A stretch of 64,000 bases of DNA, from the NCBI GenBank assembly GCA_946803585.1, contig CAMPEQ010000010.1, forward strand, positions 79,052-143,051, in the 5' to 3' direction. The notes below the pieces were generated by a model. It was not told where the DNA came from. It made no database searches and saw only the letters and a list, made by a program, of their open reading frames with translations. The stretch comes from an uncultured Actinomycetes bacterium (GTDB taxonomy: Bacteria > Actinomycetota > Actinomycetes > S36-B12 > UBA10799). This document shows, in pieces, positions 11,172 through 21,282 of this stretch; the stretch's first letter is position 1; every line of letters begins with the position of its first letter. The translations under genes and the position numbers were made by a program.

Positions 11172-12923
11172 TTAGATCTCCCGATCCCACGCGGGTGCCA
11201 ACGACTTGGCGACGGTGATCATGTCGTTACTCGTTCCGGCCGGGACCATCGGCCAGACCATCGCATCCTTATGGACCTGGAAGTCAACGACAACTGGCGC
11301 ATCGTTGAGCGACATGGCCTTCTCAATGACCGCGTCGATTTGATCTGGGGACTCACAACGTAGGCCGTGACAGCCGTAAGCATCTGCGAGCTTCACGAAG
11401 TCAGGAATCCGGTGGGTATTGAGGTCGGTATTGGAGTACCTCTCGTTGTAGAACAGCGACTGCCACTGTCGCACCATCCCGAGCGTTCCGTTGTTGATCA
11501 CGCCAACCTTGATCGGAATATCGTTAATCGCGCAGGTAGCGAGTTCTTGATTTGTCATCTGGAAGCAACCATCACCATCGATGGCCCAGACCACTGAGTC
11601 CGGCGACCCGACCTTGGCGCCCATCGCGGCGGGCACGGCAAATCCCATCGTGCCCAACCCACCCGAGTTGATCCAATGTCCCGGCTTCTCGTATCCAATG
11701 AACTGCGCCGACCACATCTGATGCTGGCCGACTCCGGCAACGTAGTACGCGTCGGGACCGGCAATCTGGCCGATCCGAGAAATCACCTGCTGCGGTGCAA
11801 TCTCGTTTGACGGAGCGGGATCGTATCCGAGCGGAAAGTCGGTCCGCCAGCCGTTGATCTGGTCCCACCACTGCTCGTAATCGCCCATTCGTCCGGCAAC
11901 CGCCTCGGACTGGATAGCGGAGATGAGGTCGATGATGACCTCCCGCGCATCGCCCACGATCGGCACATCGGCTGTGCGGTTCTTGCCGATCTCGGCTGGA
12001 TCAATGTCTGCGTGAATCACCGCCGCTTTGGGTGCGAACGAGGGCAAGTGCCCGGTCACGCGGTCGTCGAACCGTGCACCTAGTGCAATGATCAAGTCAC
12101 TACGTTGGAGGGCGCCGACAGCTGGGACGGTGCCATGCATCCCAGGCATTCCCAGGTTCAGGCGATGGGAATCGGGGAACGCACCGCGTGCCATTAGCGT
12201 GGTCACGACGGGAATCCCCGTGAGTTCAGCGAGCTCAAGTAATGCCGGAGCCGCACCGGATCGAACCACGCCCCCACCGACATAGAGAACCGGTTGGTCC
12301 GCATTCACGATCATCGATGCTGCTTCGCGGATCTGCTTGGAGTGCGGGTGCGTGTTGGGACGGTAGCCCGGCAAGTCGATCGAGTCGGGCCAGGCGAATG
12401 TGGTTTGGGCCGCCAACGCATCCTTGGAGATGTCGACGAGAACCGGACCCGGACGCCCAGTTGACGCGAGGTGAAATGCCTCAGAAATAGCCCGAGGGAT
12501 CTCCGAGGGGTCGGTGATGAGGAAGTTGTGTTTGGTAATCGGCATCGTGATCCCGCTGATATCAGCTTCCTGAAACGCATCCGTCCCAATCGCCGCACTC
12601 GGGACCTGGCCGGTGATCGCCACGATCGGCACCGAGTCCATATATGCATCGGCAATCGGCGTCACCAAGTTGGTCGCACCGGGGCCTGACGTCGCCATGC
12701 AGACACCGACCTTGCCCGAACTGTAGGCATATCCCTCTGCCGCGTGCCCGGCCCCTTGCTCATGTCGAACCAGAATGTGGCGGACCTTCTCGCTATCCAT
12801 CATCGGGTCATAGGCGGGCAAGATCGCGCCACCTGGGATACCGAAGACCGTGTCGACGTCCGCATGCTCCAGCGAGCGAATCAGGCTCTGGGCGCCAGTC
12901 ATTTTGTCTGAGTTGCTACTCAT
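11172..12923 (-). CDS. ilvB: Acetolactate synthase large (catalytic) subunit
   Basis: ThDP- and FAD-dependent condensation of pyruvate with pyruvate or 2-oxobutyrate, first common step of valine/isoleucine synthesis. The 583-residue protein has the ThDP-activating glutamate in [16 protein letters not shown] (near residue 55), the central FAD-binding domain, and the C-terminal ThDP motif [14 protein letters not shown]...NN near residue 450. It is first in ilvB-ilvN-ilvC. A roughly 240-base leader with a 14-codon Ile-Leu-Val-Val peptide and a strong terminator precedes it, indicating attenuation control. Confidence 0.97.
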   Translation of the reverse strand: MSSNSDKMTGAQSLIRSLEHADVDTVFGIPGGAILPAYDPMMDSEKVRHILVRHEQGAGHAAEGYAYSSGKVGVCMATSGPGATNLVTPIADAYMDSVPIVAITGQVPSAAIGTDAFQEADISGITMPITKHNFLITDPSEIPRAISEAFHLASTGRPGPVLVDISKDALAAQTTFAWPDSIDLPGYRPNTHPHSKQIREAASMIVNADQPVLYVGGGVVRSGAAPALLELAELTGIPVVTTLMARGAFPDSHRLNLGMPGMHGTVPAVGALQRSDLIIALGARFDDRVTGHLPSFAPKAAVIHADIDPAEIGKNRTADVPIVGDAREVIIDLISAIQSEAVAGRMGDYEQWWDQINGWRTDFPLGYDPAPSNEIAPQQVISRIGQIAGPDAYYVAGVGQHQMWSAQFIGYEKPGHWINSGGLGTMGFAVPAAMGAKVGSPDSVVWAIDGDGCFQMTNQELATCAINDIPIKVGVINNGTLGMVRQWQSLFYNERYSNTDLNTHRIPDFVKLADAYGCHGLRCESPDQIDAVIEKAMSLNDAPVVVDFQVHKDAMVWPMVPAGTSNDMITVAKSLAPAWDREI

Positions 12924-13016
12924 TTGGTCCTCGCTGGTGGGTGGTGTCGTCGATTGGTCTGTTCTAGTCGCGCCGTGCTGCGCAGCTAGCTCGTGCTGGT
13001 TCCATTCTCGCTTCCT

Positions 13017-13063
13017 AGTGCCCGGCGGACCGGTGCGGATCGCGCGATGATCCGCCGGACACT
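13017..13063 (-). promoter_or_regulatory. Large second hairpin between attenuator and ilvB
   Basis: On the minus strand AGTG.CCGGCGGA pairs with TCCGCCGG.CACT. Inside it, GCGGATC pairs with GATCCGC. It starts directly after the attenuator's T-run and ends about 90 bases before the ilvB start. It has no U-tract of its own. Its role is unknown; transcript stabilisation or a processing site are possibilities. Confidence 0.45.
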
Positions 13064-13098
13064 AAAAAACCCCCCTGCCTGGCGGCAATGGAGGGTGG
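13064..13098 (-). terminator. Attenuator terminator in the ilvB leader
   Basis: On the minus strand a GC-rich hairpin (CCCTCC...TGCC-GCCA-GGCA-GGGGGG) is followed by six T residues (13064-13069). It lies between the leader peptide and ilvB, so read-through must be regulated for ilvBNC expression. Confidence 0.8.
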
Positions 13099-13134
13099 GC
13101 GTGCGGGCTGAGGATTACTCAGTCGGCGCACGCC
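13098..13134 (-). promoter_or_regulatory. Leader hairpin overlapping the end of the ilvB leader peptide
   Basis: GGCGTGCG pairs with CGCACGCC, with an inner CTGAG/CTCAG stem. It covers the last codons and the stop of the leader peptide. A ribosome stalled at the Ile-Leu-Val-Val codons just upstream leaves it free to form, while a ribosome reaching the stop disrupts it; that is the usual attenuation geometry. Confidence 0.65.
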
Positions 13135-13163
13135 TTGGTTACTACGAGAATGCTGTGATGCAT
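13119..13163 (-). CDS. Ile-Leu-Val leader peptide of ilvBNC
   Basis: A 14-codon ORF encodes MHHSILVVTKACAD. Its Ile (ATT), Leu (CTC), Val, Val (GTA GTA) run contains all three products of the pathway. It is followed by an overlapping hairpin and a hairpin with a six-T tail before ilvB. The start ATG lies six bases after a TATGGT hexamer, predicting a leaderless leader. Attenuation of ilvB operons by such peptides is established in other Actinobacteria. The peptide identity and structures are seen here; the mechanism is inferred from that knowledge. Confidence 0.8.
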   Translation of the reverse strand: MHHSILVVTKACAD

Positions 13164-13169
13164 GGGTAA

Positions 13170-13175
13170 ACCATA
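13170..13175 (-). promoter_or_regulatory. Putative -10 element of ilvBNC
   Basis: TATGGT on the minus strand, six bases before the leader-peptide ATG. The position 17 bases further upstream (GTGCAC) matches a -35 element only weakly. Confidence 0.55.
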
Positions 13176-13293
13176 GCCCCAGTGTTCGCGGAGTGCACGC
13201 CGGGGGTGCGATTGTTTCCTTCAGCCCGTAATCGCTTCAGGAGATCTCGGTCCTGACCGGAATCTTCGCCACGTAATATCTGGCTATTCACAC

Positions 13294-13320
13294 CAATCCA
13301 GACGGTCGGGGTGTCCGAAC
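13294..13320 (+). promoter_or_regulatory. Candidate SigK-type ECF promoter of the fasciclin gene
   Basis: CAATCC, a 15-base spacer and CCGAAC lie 62 bases before the fasciclin start. As I recall, mycobacterial SigK promoters use a CCATCC-like -35 and a CCGAAT-like -10. sigK is the next gene downstream, so autoregulation of the whole locus is plausible. Confidence 0.5.
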
Positions 13321-13381
13321 TACTTACATATCAACTGACAGAGCGACCAGCGCACCCGGTGGTAGCCAGATTGGAGGAGTC

Positions 13382-13990
13382 ATGCTCACGAGCGTGAAGA
13401 GCACGACCCTGACCCTAGGCACCGCGGCTCTCATCCTCAGCGCGACTGCGTGCGGAGCTACGTCGGCCAGCGACAACAGCACGGCCTCGCCGGGTAGCGA
13501 CGAGCTGTTTGGACCTGCCTGTGCGTCACTTCCGACCTCTGGCCCAGGTTCTGTCGCAGAGATCGAGAAACAGCGGGTCGATTCCGCTGTATCTGGTATC
13601 CCCGTCCTCAGCACCTTGGTGACCCAAGCCCAAGCCGCCGGACTAGCGGGAACTTTGAACTCGGCGGAAGGCGTGACCGTCTTCGCCCCAACCAATGACG
13701 CCTTCGCATCGGTATCGGCCGACACCCTCAAGACGCTCGCAGCCGACCCAACGGGAGCCCTCGCGACGGTCTTGGAGTACCACGTCGTCCAGGGCCAGCT
13801 AGCGCCCGATCAGCTGGTGGGCACCCACCCCACCATTGAGGGTCAAGACCTCACAATCACCGGAGTCGACGACGACTTCACCATCAACGACACCGCCGAG
13901 ATCGTGTGCGGCAACATCAAAACAGCTAACGCACTCGTCTACTTGATCGATGGCGTACTCGTACCACCAACTACTAGCCAGCCCGAATGA
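13382..13990 (+). CDS. Secreted fasciclin-domain (lipo)protein, MPT70/MPB83-like
   Basis: A 202-residue exported protein with an N-terminal signal ending near C24 in SATAC (a weak lipobox) and one FAS1 domain (about residues 65-200). Key segments match mycobacterial MPT70/MPB83. These are FGPAC near residue 43, GVTVFAPTNDAFASV, EYHVVQGQ, and the C-terminal EIVCGNIKTANALVYLIDGVLVPP. The second cysteine probably pairs with the one in GPAC. GGAGGAG precedes the ATG. sigK and rskA follow, the same trio as in mycobacteria, where SigK drives mpt70/mpt83. FAS1 proteins are usually adhesive; the exact role is unknown. Confidence 0.88.
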   Translation: MLTSVKSTTLTLGTAALILSATACGATSASDNSTASPGSDELFGPACASLPTSGPGSVAEIEKQRVDSAVSGIPVLSTLVTQAQAAGLAGTLNSAEGVTVFAPTNDAFASVSADTLKTLAADPTGALATVLEYHVVQGQLAPDQLVGTHPTIEGQDLTITGVDDDFTINDTAEIVCGNIKTANALVYLIDGVLVPPTTSQPE

Positions 13991-14039
13991 TCGACCCAAC
14001 TCATAGCTGCGGCGAGCGCACCGGAAAGGGGCCGCAAGG

Positions 14040-14627
14040 ATGACGGTGATTCCGTTCGAGTCGATGTCCACATCGAACAAAGACCCAGATGAGGTGACGA
14101 AGTTGCTACTCCTTACTGCTCGAGGTGATGAAGCTGCGTTTCGGGACCTCTACGACCTGATGGCTGGCTCAGTGTTCGGCCTCGTTCGGCGTGTCCTACG
14201 CGACCCGTCGCAAAGCGAGGAGGTCGCCCAAGAGGTCTTGGTAGAGGTGTGGCGGCTAGCGGCACGATTCGATCCTGATCGAGGAACCGGAAAGACATGG
14301 ATCTTGACAATGGCCCACCGTCGAGCAATCGATCGAGTGCGGTCAGCTCAGTCAGCGGCGAACCGGGACACAGCCTACGGAGTCGCGAGCCACGAGCCCG
14401 ACCACGATCACGTCAGCGCGGATGTTGAGCACGAGTTCGAGAAGCGACAAGTACGAAACGCCATGAAGCAACTCACGCCTATTCAGCGTGCAGCCGTGGA
14501 GTTGGCCTTTTACAAGGGATACACCCATACCGAGGTCGCCACAACACTGGAGATCCCGCTCGGTACCGCCAAAACCCGATTACGCGACGGCCTGATCCAC
14601 TTACGAGATGCCCTGGGGGTGACCTGA
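14040..14627 (+). CDS. sigK: ECF RNA polymerase sigma factor SigK
   Basis: Extracytoplasmic-function sigma factor of 195 residues. Region 2 spans about residues 25-95 (FRDLYDLMAGSVFGLVRRVL...QEVLVEVWRLAARFDPDRGTGKTWILTMAHRRAIDRVR). Region 4 spans about 138-190 (LTPIQRAAVELAFYKGYTHTEVATTLEIPLGTAKTRLRDGL), with the recognition helix at its end. Its stop overlaps the rskA start (TGATG), typical translational coupling of a sigma factor with its anti-sigma. With the MPT70-like gene upstream and RskA downstream, the SigK assignment is well supported. A redox or cell-surface signal is inferred from the mycobacterial case. Confidence 0.9.
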   Translation: MTVIPFESMSTSNKDPDEVTKLLLLTARGDEAAFRDLYDLMAGSVFGLVRRVLRDPSQSEEVAQEVLVEVWRLAARFDPDRGTGKTWILTMAHRRAIDRVRSAQSAANRDTAYGVASHEPDHDHVSADVEHEFEKRQVRNAMKQLTPIQRAAVELAFYKGYTHTEVATTLEIPLGTAKTRLRDGLIHLRDALGVT

Positions 14628-15385
14628 TGGACGCAAACGAGTACGACAATGAAGCGGAAATCCACCTACTCGCTGGCCCCTACGCACTCGACGCACTCGA
14701 CGACATCGAACGGGCCCGGTTCGATCGCCATCTCGCTACTTGCGAACCGTGCCAAAACGAGACCTATGAACTCCTGGCAACAGTGGCCCGCCTCGGCGAA
14801 GCAGACGCCGAGGCTGCCCCGCCTGCCATGCGGGATGCGGTGCTGGCGCAGATCGCCCAAACACCGCAGGTCGTGCCGCGATCTCAAGCAGCCACTTCCT
14901 CCGACCAGAGAGCCTCCAAAGGTCGGCGTGCGACACGTTGGCTAGGGGCGGCGGCGGCAGTGCTAGCGATTGGCGCCATCGGAGCGGGGATCTTCGGAGT
15001 TCAAGAACGACAGAGTGCTGATGTCCTGACGGCACAGTCACAGCAGGTGGCGGACCTTGTGGCAAGTCCGGACACGATCGTTCGCCAGATGCCGATGGGA
15101 GATGCCAGCTCGGCGGTGGTGATGTCACCGAGTAAGGGCCAAGCCATGATGATCGCCCAAGGCGTTCCAGCGCTTCCGGCGGATCAGACGTATGAGCTTT
15201 GGACGCTCACCGCCGACGGGCAAGCGAGGCCGGCCGGAACCTGGGTACCGGGTCCCAACGGAACCGCCACGGTCGCTCTTGAAGGCGATCTGGCCGGAAC
15301 AGCAGCAGTCGCTGTCACGGTCGAACCTGCGGGCGGATCGTCAACCCCTAGCGGGGCACCGATCGCCCAGGTCGTGATGGCGTAG
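14627..15385 (+). CDS. rskA: Anti-sigma-K factor RskA
   Basis: A membrane-bound anti-sigma factor of 252 residues. The cytoplasmic N-terminal domain has a zinc-binding anti-sigma motif H35-x3-C39-x2-C42. A single transmembrane segment lies at about residues 104-126. The extracytoplasmic RskA C-terminal domain follows, with the family block LPADQTYELWTLTADGQARPAGTW. It should sequester SigK until regulated proteolysis releases it; that is family knowledge, not shown here. Its start overlaps sigK by one base, and it converges with ilvD across a hairpin. Confidence 0.92.
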   Translation: MDANEYDNEAEIHLLAGPYALDALDDIERARFDRHLATCEPCQNETYELLATVARLGEADAEAAPPAMRDAVLAQIAQTPQVVPRSQAATSSDQRASKGRRATRWLGAAAAVLAIGAIGAGIFGVQERQSADVLTAQSQQVADLVASPDTIVRQMPMGDASSAVVMSPSKGQAMMIAQGVPALPADQTYELWTLTADGQARPAGTWVPGPNGTATVALEGDLAGTAAVAVTVEPAGGSSTPSGAPIAQVVMA

Positions 15386-15398
15386 CCCAACGCAAACT

Positions 15399-15468
15399 CC
15401 GCGAGCCCCTAGTGGTCGGCATCCCCGCACTCCTCCGGTGAGGTATATGCCACTGCGGGGGTTCGCGG
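15399..15468. terminator. Bidirectional terminator between rskA and ilvD
   Basis: An imperfect long inverted repeat: CCGCGA.CCCC.AGTGG pairs with CCACT..GGGG..TCGCGG. It lies in the 99-base gap between two convergent genes. It has no strong T-run on either side. Confidence 0.55.
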
Positions 15469-15484
15469 TCTGCCAAAGACTCGC

Positions 15485-17158
15485 CTAATCGCAGACTGCC
15501 CCTCGCGAGGCCGAGCCGACCAGCTTCTCGTACTTGCTCAGCACGCCGCGTTTGAATGGGTGCTCGACGGGCGTCCACGATTGGCGGCGACGATCGAGTT
15601 CAGCGGGATCAACAAGCAGGTCCAACGTACGGTTCGCGAGGTCAATCACGATCTTGTCACCGTCTTGGACTAAACCAATCGGTCCTCCGACCGAGGCTTC
15701 TGGCGCAATATGACCAACGCAGAGCCCGGTCGTTCCACCGCTGAACCTCCCGTCAGTCATCAACAGCACATCCTTACCAAGTCCAGCACCCTTGATTGCC
15801 CCGGTAATCATCAACATCTCACGCATCCCAGGCCCTCCACGGGGCCCTTCATAGCGGATAACGACAGCGTCGCCGGCCTGAATAGTGCCGTCCTCAAGCG
15901 CGTCCATTGCGGCCTGTTCGCGGTCAAAGACGCGTGCCGTTCCTTCGAATAGGTCGACACCGATTCCCGCGTTCTTGGTGACGCACCCTTCAGGAGCTAG
16001 TGAGCCGTGCAGGATTGTGATTCCACCGGTGGCATCGAGCGGCGATTGCGTTGCACGCATGATGTCGCCGTCGGGATCTGGCGGGTTCACTTCCTCCAGG
16101 TTCTCCGCCAAAGTCTTACCAGTAACAGTCATACAGTCGCCGTGAAGCAAACCCGCATCCAAAAGTGCTCGCATGACGACAGGGACCCCGCCGACTCGAT
16201 CAACATCGGTCATCACATAGCGACCGAACGGCTTAACATCTGCCAGCAACGGGACCCGCTCGGAAATCCGCTGGAAGTCCGAGAGCTCGAGGTCGATATC
16301 GGCCTCATGGGCAATCGCCAGCAAATGCAGCACGGCATTTGTCGATCCGCCGAACGCCATCACGACACTGATGGCGTTCTCAAGCGACTCACGAGTGATG
16401 ATGTCTCTGGCCGTGATGCCTTGTCGAATGAGTTCCACGACAGCCTCACCGCTTCGCCGCGCGTAGCCATCCCGGCGACGGTCGACGGCCGGCGGAGCAG
16501 CAGATCCGGGTAGGGACATTCCCATTGCCTCGGCGGCACTAGCCATCGTGTTGGCGGTGTACATCCCCCCGCAGGCGCCCTCGCCCGGGCAGATTGCCTT
16601 CTCAATGGCATCAACCTCTGCTCTGGTGATTAGCCCGCGAGCGCAGGCGCCAACCGCCTCAAATGCGTCGATGATCGTGACCTGTTTGTCCCCCACTAAG
16701 CCGGGCATGATGGAGCCGGCGTAGACGAACACGCTCGCAACATCGATTCGGGCCGCTGACATGAGCATGCCAGGCAGACTCTTGTCACAACCAGCGAAGT
16801 TCACCATCCCGTCGAGGCGCTCGGCCTGCATGACGGCTTCGACTGAATCGGCGATGATCTCGCGGCTCACCAGCGAGAAGTGCATCCCCACGTGACCCAT
16901 GGAAATCCCATCGGAGACCGAGATGGTCCCGAACTGCATAGGGAATCCACCCGCACCGTGCACACCCTCCTTGGCGTTGAGAGCAAGGCGTTCGAGTGAC
17001 AGGTTGCAGGGAGTGATCTCATTCCACGACGAGGCGATGCCGATTTGAGGCTTCTCGAAGTCGGCTGTCTCCATCCCGACCGCCCGCAGCATTCCGCGGG
17101 CAGGGGCACGCTCTAGGCCGTCGGTAACTTGGCTGCTGCGAGGTTTCATATTGACCAT
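15485..17158 (-). CDS. ilvD: Dihydroxy-acid dehydratase
   Basis: Iron-sulfur dehydratase giving 2-oxoisovalerate and 2-oxo-3-methylvalerate in branched-chain amino acid synthesis. The 557-residue protein carries cluster/Mg segments [36 protein letters not shown], and the C-terminal [21 protein letters not shown]. Start: ATG at 17158 sits seven bases after TAGTCT, predicting a leaderless mRNA. A second ATG is three codons in. A 16-base palindrome covers the start codon. No leader peptide was found, so its control differs from leuA, ilvB and cimA. Confidence 0.96.
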   Translation of the reverse strand: MVNMKPRSSQVTDGLERAPARGMLRAVGMETADFEKPQIGIASSWNEITPCNLSLERLALNAKEGVHGAGGFPMQFGTISVSDGISMGHVGMHFSLVSREIIADSVEAVMQAERLDGMVNFAGCDKSLPGMLMSAARIDVASVFVYAGSIMPGLVGDKQVTIIDAFEAVGACARGLITRAEVDAIEKAICPGEGACGGMYTANTMASAAEAMGMSLPGSAAPPAVDRRRDGYARRSGEAVVELIRQGITARDIITRESLENAISVVMAFGGSTNAVLHLLAIAHEADIDLELSDFQRISERVPLLADVKPFGRYVMTDVDRVGGVPVVMRALLDAGLLHGDCMTVTGKTLAENLEEVNPPDPDGDIMRATQSPLDATGGITILHGSLAPEGCVTKNAGIGVDLFEGTARVFDREQAAMDALEDGTIQAGDAVVIRYEGPRGGPGMREMLMITGAIKGAGLGKDVLLMTDGRFSGGTTGLCVGHIAPEASVGGPIGLVQDGDKIVIDLANRTLDLLVDPAELDRRRQSWTPVEHPFKRGVLSKYEKLVGSASRGAVCD

Positions 17159-17171
17159 ATGGTCAAGACTA
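17151..17171 (-). promoter_or_regulatory. Palindrome and -10 element at the ilvD start
   Basis: TTGACCATATGGTCAA (17151-17166) is a perfect 16-base palindrome containing the ilvD ATG. It abuts the putative -10 TAGTCT (17166-17171, minus strand). A repressor bound here would block transcription initiation. The regulator is unknown. Confidence 0.5.
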
Positions 17172-17242
17172 CGCGCGTGGGCCGCTGTGATTTTGCACAG
17201 GATCTGGTCTGCGCAGCGCCGTGATATGTCACTCTATTAGCT

Positions 17243-18250
17243 ATGTATTCAACCTTCGAGTTCACGTCGGCGGACGGAACTGTGCTTGAGGGGTGGACCA
17301 ATAACGGCACGGGACCACCAATCCTGGTGTGCAACGGGTTAGGGGTTCCACCCGAAGCGTGGCCTCGACTCCTTGACCCTGACTGCGGATATCAGGTGGT
17401 TGGCTACAACCACCGCGGCACAATGGGATCGCAGCGCCCGGCCGATCCCGATCGCATTCGCATCGATGACTTCGTAGCCGACGCGCTCGCTGTCCTAGAC
17501 CATGTGGGAATCGACAAGGCGATCTTGGTCGCCTGGTCCTACGGAGTCAACGTCAGCTTCGAGTTGACTGCTGCTCACCCCCAACGGGTAGCCGGGCTCG
17601 TGATGTGCGCCGGTGTCCCCGGTGGCACCCTCGATTCCGCGTTTGCCCCACTGCTTGTCCCTCGCCAATTGCGGAAACCTTTGGGCTTAGCAGTCCTTAG
17701 AGCTGGCGAGCTAGTGGGACCACAGCTCAACGCACTGGCTAAGTTCGTGCCGGTAACTCGAACCACCGCCGATGTCATGCGCTACACCGGAATGATTATG
17801 CCCAGCGCCCGAAGTGAGGACATCGTTCCCTGGCTCGACTCGTTCATCAAACTGGACTTCGCGTGGTACTTCCATCTATTCCCCGCTGCAGGGGAACACG
17901 AGCGAATCGACCCGTCCTTCGTTGACGTTCCGGTCACGGTTGCCGCCGGCGGGATGGACACTCTCACTTCCATGCTTGACGTCGTAGCGTTCGCCAAGGA
18001 GATCGAGCACGCGCAAGTCCATGTCCTGCGTGGCACGCACTTCATCCCGTTGGAGTTCCCTGACGAGATCATGGCGATGATTGACGACGTCCTATTGCGC
18101 TCGGAGCTTGCACCAGAGCAAGTCGTCGCCCAGCGCACGTCCGTCATCGACATTCGCTCATACGAGGGCCAGACTTACTACGAGCACCAGGCGACGGCTT
18201 TCCATGCATCGGAGAAACCGGCGACGGCTCCTACCGACGATTCAGAGTAG
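17243..18250 (+). CDS. Alpha/beta hydrolase
   Basis: A 335-residue alpha/beta-hydrolase-fold protein. The nucleophile elbow is AWSYGVN (serine near residue 95). YNHRGTMGSQRP near residue 55 follows strand 4, and the probable catalytic histidine is in GTHFIPLEFPDEI near residue 274. The C-terminal about 50 residues are an extra polar tail. Substrate unknown; the fold includes esterases, haloperoxidase-like enzymes and thioesterases. It diverges from ilvD with an 84-base gap and abuts gatB tail to tail with no intergenic base. Confidence 0.8.
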   Translation: MYSTFEFTSADGTVLEGWTNNGTGPPILVCNGLGVPPEAWPRLLDPDCGYQVVGYNHRGTMGSQRPADPDRIRIDDFVADALAVLDHVGIDKAILVAWSYGVNVSFELTAAHPQRVAGLVMCAGVPGGTLDSAFAPLLVPRQLRKPLGLAVLRAGELVGPQLNALAKFVPVTRTTADVMRYTGMIMPSARSEDIVPWLDSFIKLDFAWYFHLFPAAGEHERIDPSFVDVPVTVAAGGMDTLTSMLDVVAFAKEIEHAQVHVLRGTHFIPLEFPDEIMAMIDDVLLRSELAPEQVVAQRTSVIDIRSYEGQTYYEHQATAFHASEKPATAPTDDSE

Positions 18251-19777
18251 CTACTCTGGTGTGACACCGAGCTTCTCGAAGAGCAACTCCCGCACTCGCC
18301 CCGCGTCGGCTTGACCGCGGGTCGCCTTCATCACCGCGCCAACAATGACACCGGCGGCCTGGGGCTTGCCACCAGTAATCCGACCCACGACATCGGGATT
18401 GGCCGCGACTGCCTCGTCGATGGCGGCCAGAAGCGGCCCGTCATCGGACACAACTGCCAACCCTCGGCTCTCGATAACTGCGTCTGGTTCACCCTCGCCC
18501 GCGAGCACTCCCTCGATCACCTTGCGAGCAAGTTTGTCGTTGAGAGTGCCGGAATCGACCAGCTCCGCGAGCCGCGCCACCTGAGCGGGAGTGATCGCCA
18601 GCTCAGCCAGTGAGGTCCCTTGCGAGTTAGCGATACGCGTCAATTCTCCTAGCCACCACTTGCGCGCAGCACTGTGATCTGCCCCCGCCTCAATCGTGGC
18701 AACTACCAGTTCGAGCGCGCCGGCGTTAACCACTGACTGCATATCGAAGTCCGACAAGTCCCATTCCTGCTGCAGGCGGGCAATCCGCAGCCCTGGGGCC
18801 TCCGGTAGCCCCGCACGCAGCTCATCAACCCATTGCTTCTCCGGCGCGATTGGAATGAGGTCAGGCTCGGGAAAGTAGCGGTAGTCCTCAGCATCGGACT
18901 TAACTCGCCCAGAGGTGGTGTCGCCAGTTGTCTCCTGGAAATGGCGCGTTTCCTGAACGACTGTTCCACCCGAAGAAAGCACATTCGATTGTCGAATGAT
19001 CTCCGAGCGCAATGCCCGCTCGACAGACCGGAACGAGTTGACGTTCTTCGTCTCGGTGCGAGTACCCCACACGGGCGACCCCTTAGGCATCAACGAGATA
19101 TTCGCGTCACATCGCAGCGATCCCTGCTCCATCCGAACATCAGAGACCCCGAGTGACTTCACGACCTCGCGCAAGGCCTGAACATAGGCTCGACCGACCT
19201 CAGGAGCAAGCGCACCAGTGCCCGGCACCGGTTTGGTGACAATCTCAATCAGCGGCACACCGGCTCGGTTGTAGTCGACCAGTGAATAGTCCGCGCCGTG
19301 GATCCGACCGGTATCACCACCTGTGTGCAGGAGCTTTCCGGTGTCCTCCTCCATATGGACGCGTTCGATCTCTACGCGCACGTTCTGGTGGTTTCCATCG
19401 GCATCAACGACGTCGACGTCAAGGTAGCCGTCGCTGCAAAGTGGTTCGTCGTACTGCGAGATCTGGTAGTCCTTGGGCATATCCGGGTAGAAGTAGTTCT
19501 TGCGTGCGAATCGGCACCAGGAGGCGATCTCGCAGTTCAACGCCAGACCAATCTTGATCGTCGATTCGACTGCCGTGCGATTAACCACTGGCATCGAACC
19601 TGGTAACCCCACACAGGTGGGACACACCTGTGTGTTTGGGGCAGCGCCGAACTCGGTCGGGCAGCCGCAGAACATCTTCGAGTTTGTCGATAACTCGACG
19701 TGAACCTCGAATCCAAGCAGCGGGTCATAGGCCGCGATTGCATCGTCAAACGTCAGCGTCGTGTCTGTGGTGGTCAT
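18251..19777 (-). CDS. gatB: Aspartyl/glutamyl-tRNA amidotransferase subunit B
   Basis: Kinase/transamidase subunit of GatCAB, which converts Glu-tRNA-Gln or Asp-tRNA-Asn to the amidated forms. The 508-residue protein starts with the GatB signature [18 protein letters not shown] (residues 22-39) and has the metal-binding [15 protein letters not shown] near residue 53. The C-terminal helical/YqeY-like domain binds tRNA. Last gene of gatC-gatA-gatB; it overlaps gatA by four bases. Presence of GatCAB implies that at least one of GlnRS or AsnRS is missing elsewhere. Confidence 0.97.
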   Translation of the reverse strand: MTTTDTTLTFDDAIAAYDPLLGFEVHVELSTNSKMFCGCPTEFGAAPNTQVCPTCVGLPGSMPVVNRTAVESTIKIGLALNCEIASWCRFARKNYFYPDMPKDYQISQYDEPLCSDGYLDVDVVDADGNHQNVRVEIERVHMEEDTGKLLHTGGDTGRIHGADYSLVDYNRAGVPLIEIVTKPVPGTGALAPEVGRAYVQALREVVKSLGVSDVRMEQGSLRCDANISLMPKGSPVWGTRTETKNVNSFRSVERALRSEIIRQSNVLSSGGTVVQETRHFQETTGDTTSGRVKSDAEDYRYFPEPDLIPIAPEKQWVDELRAGLPEAPGLRIARLQQEWDLSDFDMQSVVNAGALELVVATIEAGADHSAARKWWLGELTRIANSQGTSLAELAITPAQVARLAELVDSGTLNDKLARKVIEGVLAGEGEPDAVIESRGLAVVSDDGPLLAAIDEAVAANPDVVGRITGGKPQAAGVIVGAVMKATRGQADAGRVRELLFEKLGVTPE

Positions 19778-21282
19778 AGTGCGGGAGCCTCCTCAATGAG
19801 GTGGTGGCCCCATCTGTTGACGAGCGCGGCCTCAAGTGCCGAACCAACGTTGTACATCCGATCATCTGCCATCGCTGGAGCCATGATCTGCAGCCCCACC
19901 GGCAGTCCATCCTCCGGAGCCAGCCCAATCGGCAGGCTCATCGCACAGTTACCGGCCAGGTTTACCGGAATGGTGGCGATGTCATTGAGGTACATCGCCA
20001 CTGGGTCTGCGAGCTTCTCGCCGAACTTGAAGGCGGTAGTGGGTGTGGTCGGCGAGAGCAGGACGTCGACCTGGTCAAATGCTGCGGCAAAGTCGTTCGC
20101 GACCAGCGTTCGCACTTTCTGCGCCTGACCGTAGTAGGCGTCGTAGTAGCCGCTGGACAATGCATACGTACCGAGCATGATCCGGCGCTTCACCTCGTCA
20201 CCGAAGCCCGCCGCGCGAGTTGCTGACATCACCTGCTCAACATTGGCATCACCATCATCACCAGCCCGCAGACCAAAGCGCATCCCGTCAAAGCGAGCCA
20301 GATTACTCGAAGCCTCACTCGGCAAGATCAGATAGTAGGCCGCCAGCGCGTACTCGAAGTTGGGACAGCTGACCTCAACGACCTCGGCACCAAGCTCTCG
20401 CAGAATCTCTACGGCCTCATCGAAGCGCTGACTGACGCCGGCCTGATAGCCCTCACCCATGAGCTGACGAACGAGACCGATCTTAAGCCCGCGCACATCT
20501 GCCTTATGAGCGGCGCCAACAACATCAGGAACGGGCTGGGCGATGCTGGTGGAATCACGTGCGTCATGGCCACCGATGGCAGCATGAAGGAGTGCAGCGT
20601 CCATGACCGTGCGAGCAACGGGACCTGCCTGATCAAGTGATGACGCCAGCGCAATCAGCCCATAGCGCGACACACCCCCGTACGTAGGCTTCACGCCGAC
20701 GGTGCCGGTCACTGCTCCCGGCTGACGGATCGATCCCCCAGTGTCAGTTCCCACAGCCAGGGGGGCCTCGTACGCAGCGACGGCGGCGGCAGAACCGCCT
20801 CCGGACCCGCCGGGGATACGTTCGAGATCCCACGGGTTATGCGTTGGGCCATAACCTGAATGCTCCGTGGAGGATCCCATCGCGAACTCGTCCATATTGG
20901 TCTTGCCAAGGATCACGCAGCCAGCCTCGCGAAGGCGATCAACGACACCGGAGTCATACGGCGGACGCCAACCCTCGAGGATTCTCGAACCAGCGGTGGT
21001 GGGGATACCCACTTGGGTGAAGATGTCCTTGAGCGCAACGGGGACTCCCGCGAGAGGACCAACCGGCTCACCTGCCGCGATCTTCGCGTCGATCGCTGCG
21101 GCCTGTGCCCGGGCACCTTCGTGGTCGATGTAGAGGAAGGCGTGAACGGCCGGATCGACCTCGTCGATTCTGGCCAGATGTGCATTCGTCACCTCAAGCG
21201 CCGTCACATCACCGGCGACAATCGCTGCGGCGAGCGCGGCGGCAGTGGACCTCGTCAGACTCCTTTGGCCATCGGCGCTCAT
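19774..21282 (-). CDS. gatA: Aspartyl/glutamyl-tRNA amidotransferase subunit A
   Basis: Glutaminase subunit of GatCAB, supplying ammonia through a channel to GatB. The 502-residue amidase-signature protein has the catalytic lysine in VPVALKDIF near residue 87, the Gly/Ser-rich signature [31 protein letters not shown] (cis-Ser and nucleophile Ser) at about 155-185, and the downstream [12 protein letters not shown] block. It lies immediately after gatC and overlaps gatB by four bases. Confidence 0.97.
   Translation of the reverse strand: MSADGQRSLTRSTAAALAAAIVAGDVTALEVTNAHLARIDEVDPAVHAFLYIDHEGARAQAAAIDAKIAAGEPVGPLAGVPVALKDIFTQVGIPTTAGSRILEGWRPPYDSGVVDRLREAGCVILGKTNMDEFAMGSSTEHSGYGPTHNPWDLERIPGGSGGGSAAAVAAYEAPLAVGTDTGGSIRQPGAVTGTVGVKPTYGGVSRYGLIALASSLDQAGPVARTVMDAALLHAAIGGHDARDSTSIAQPVPDVVGAAHKADVRGLKIGLVRQLMGEGYQAGVSQRFDEAVEILRELGAEVVEVSCPNFEYALAAYYLILPSEASSNLARFDGMRFGLRAGDDGDANVEQVMSATRAAGFGDEVKRRIMLGTYALSSGYYDAYYGQAQKVRTLVANDFAAAFDQVDVLLSPTTPTTAFKFGEKLADPVAMYLNDIATIPVNLAGNCAMSLPIGLAPEDGLPVGLQIMAPAMADDRMYNVGSALEAALVNRWGHHLIEEAPAL

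Noticed and set aside
12028..12967. Several overlapping plus-strand ORFs inside ilvB
   Set aside because: They are antisense shadows of ilvB with Arg/Pro/Ser-biased translations.
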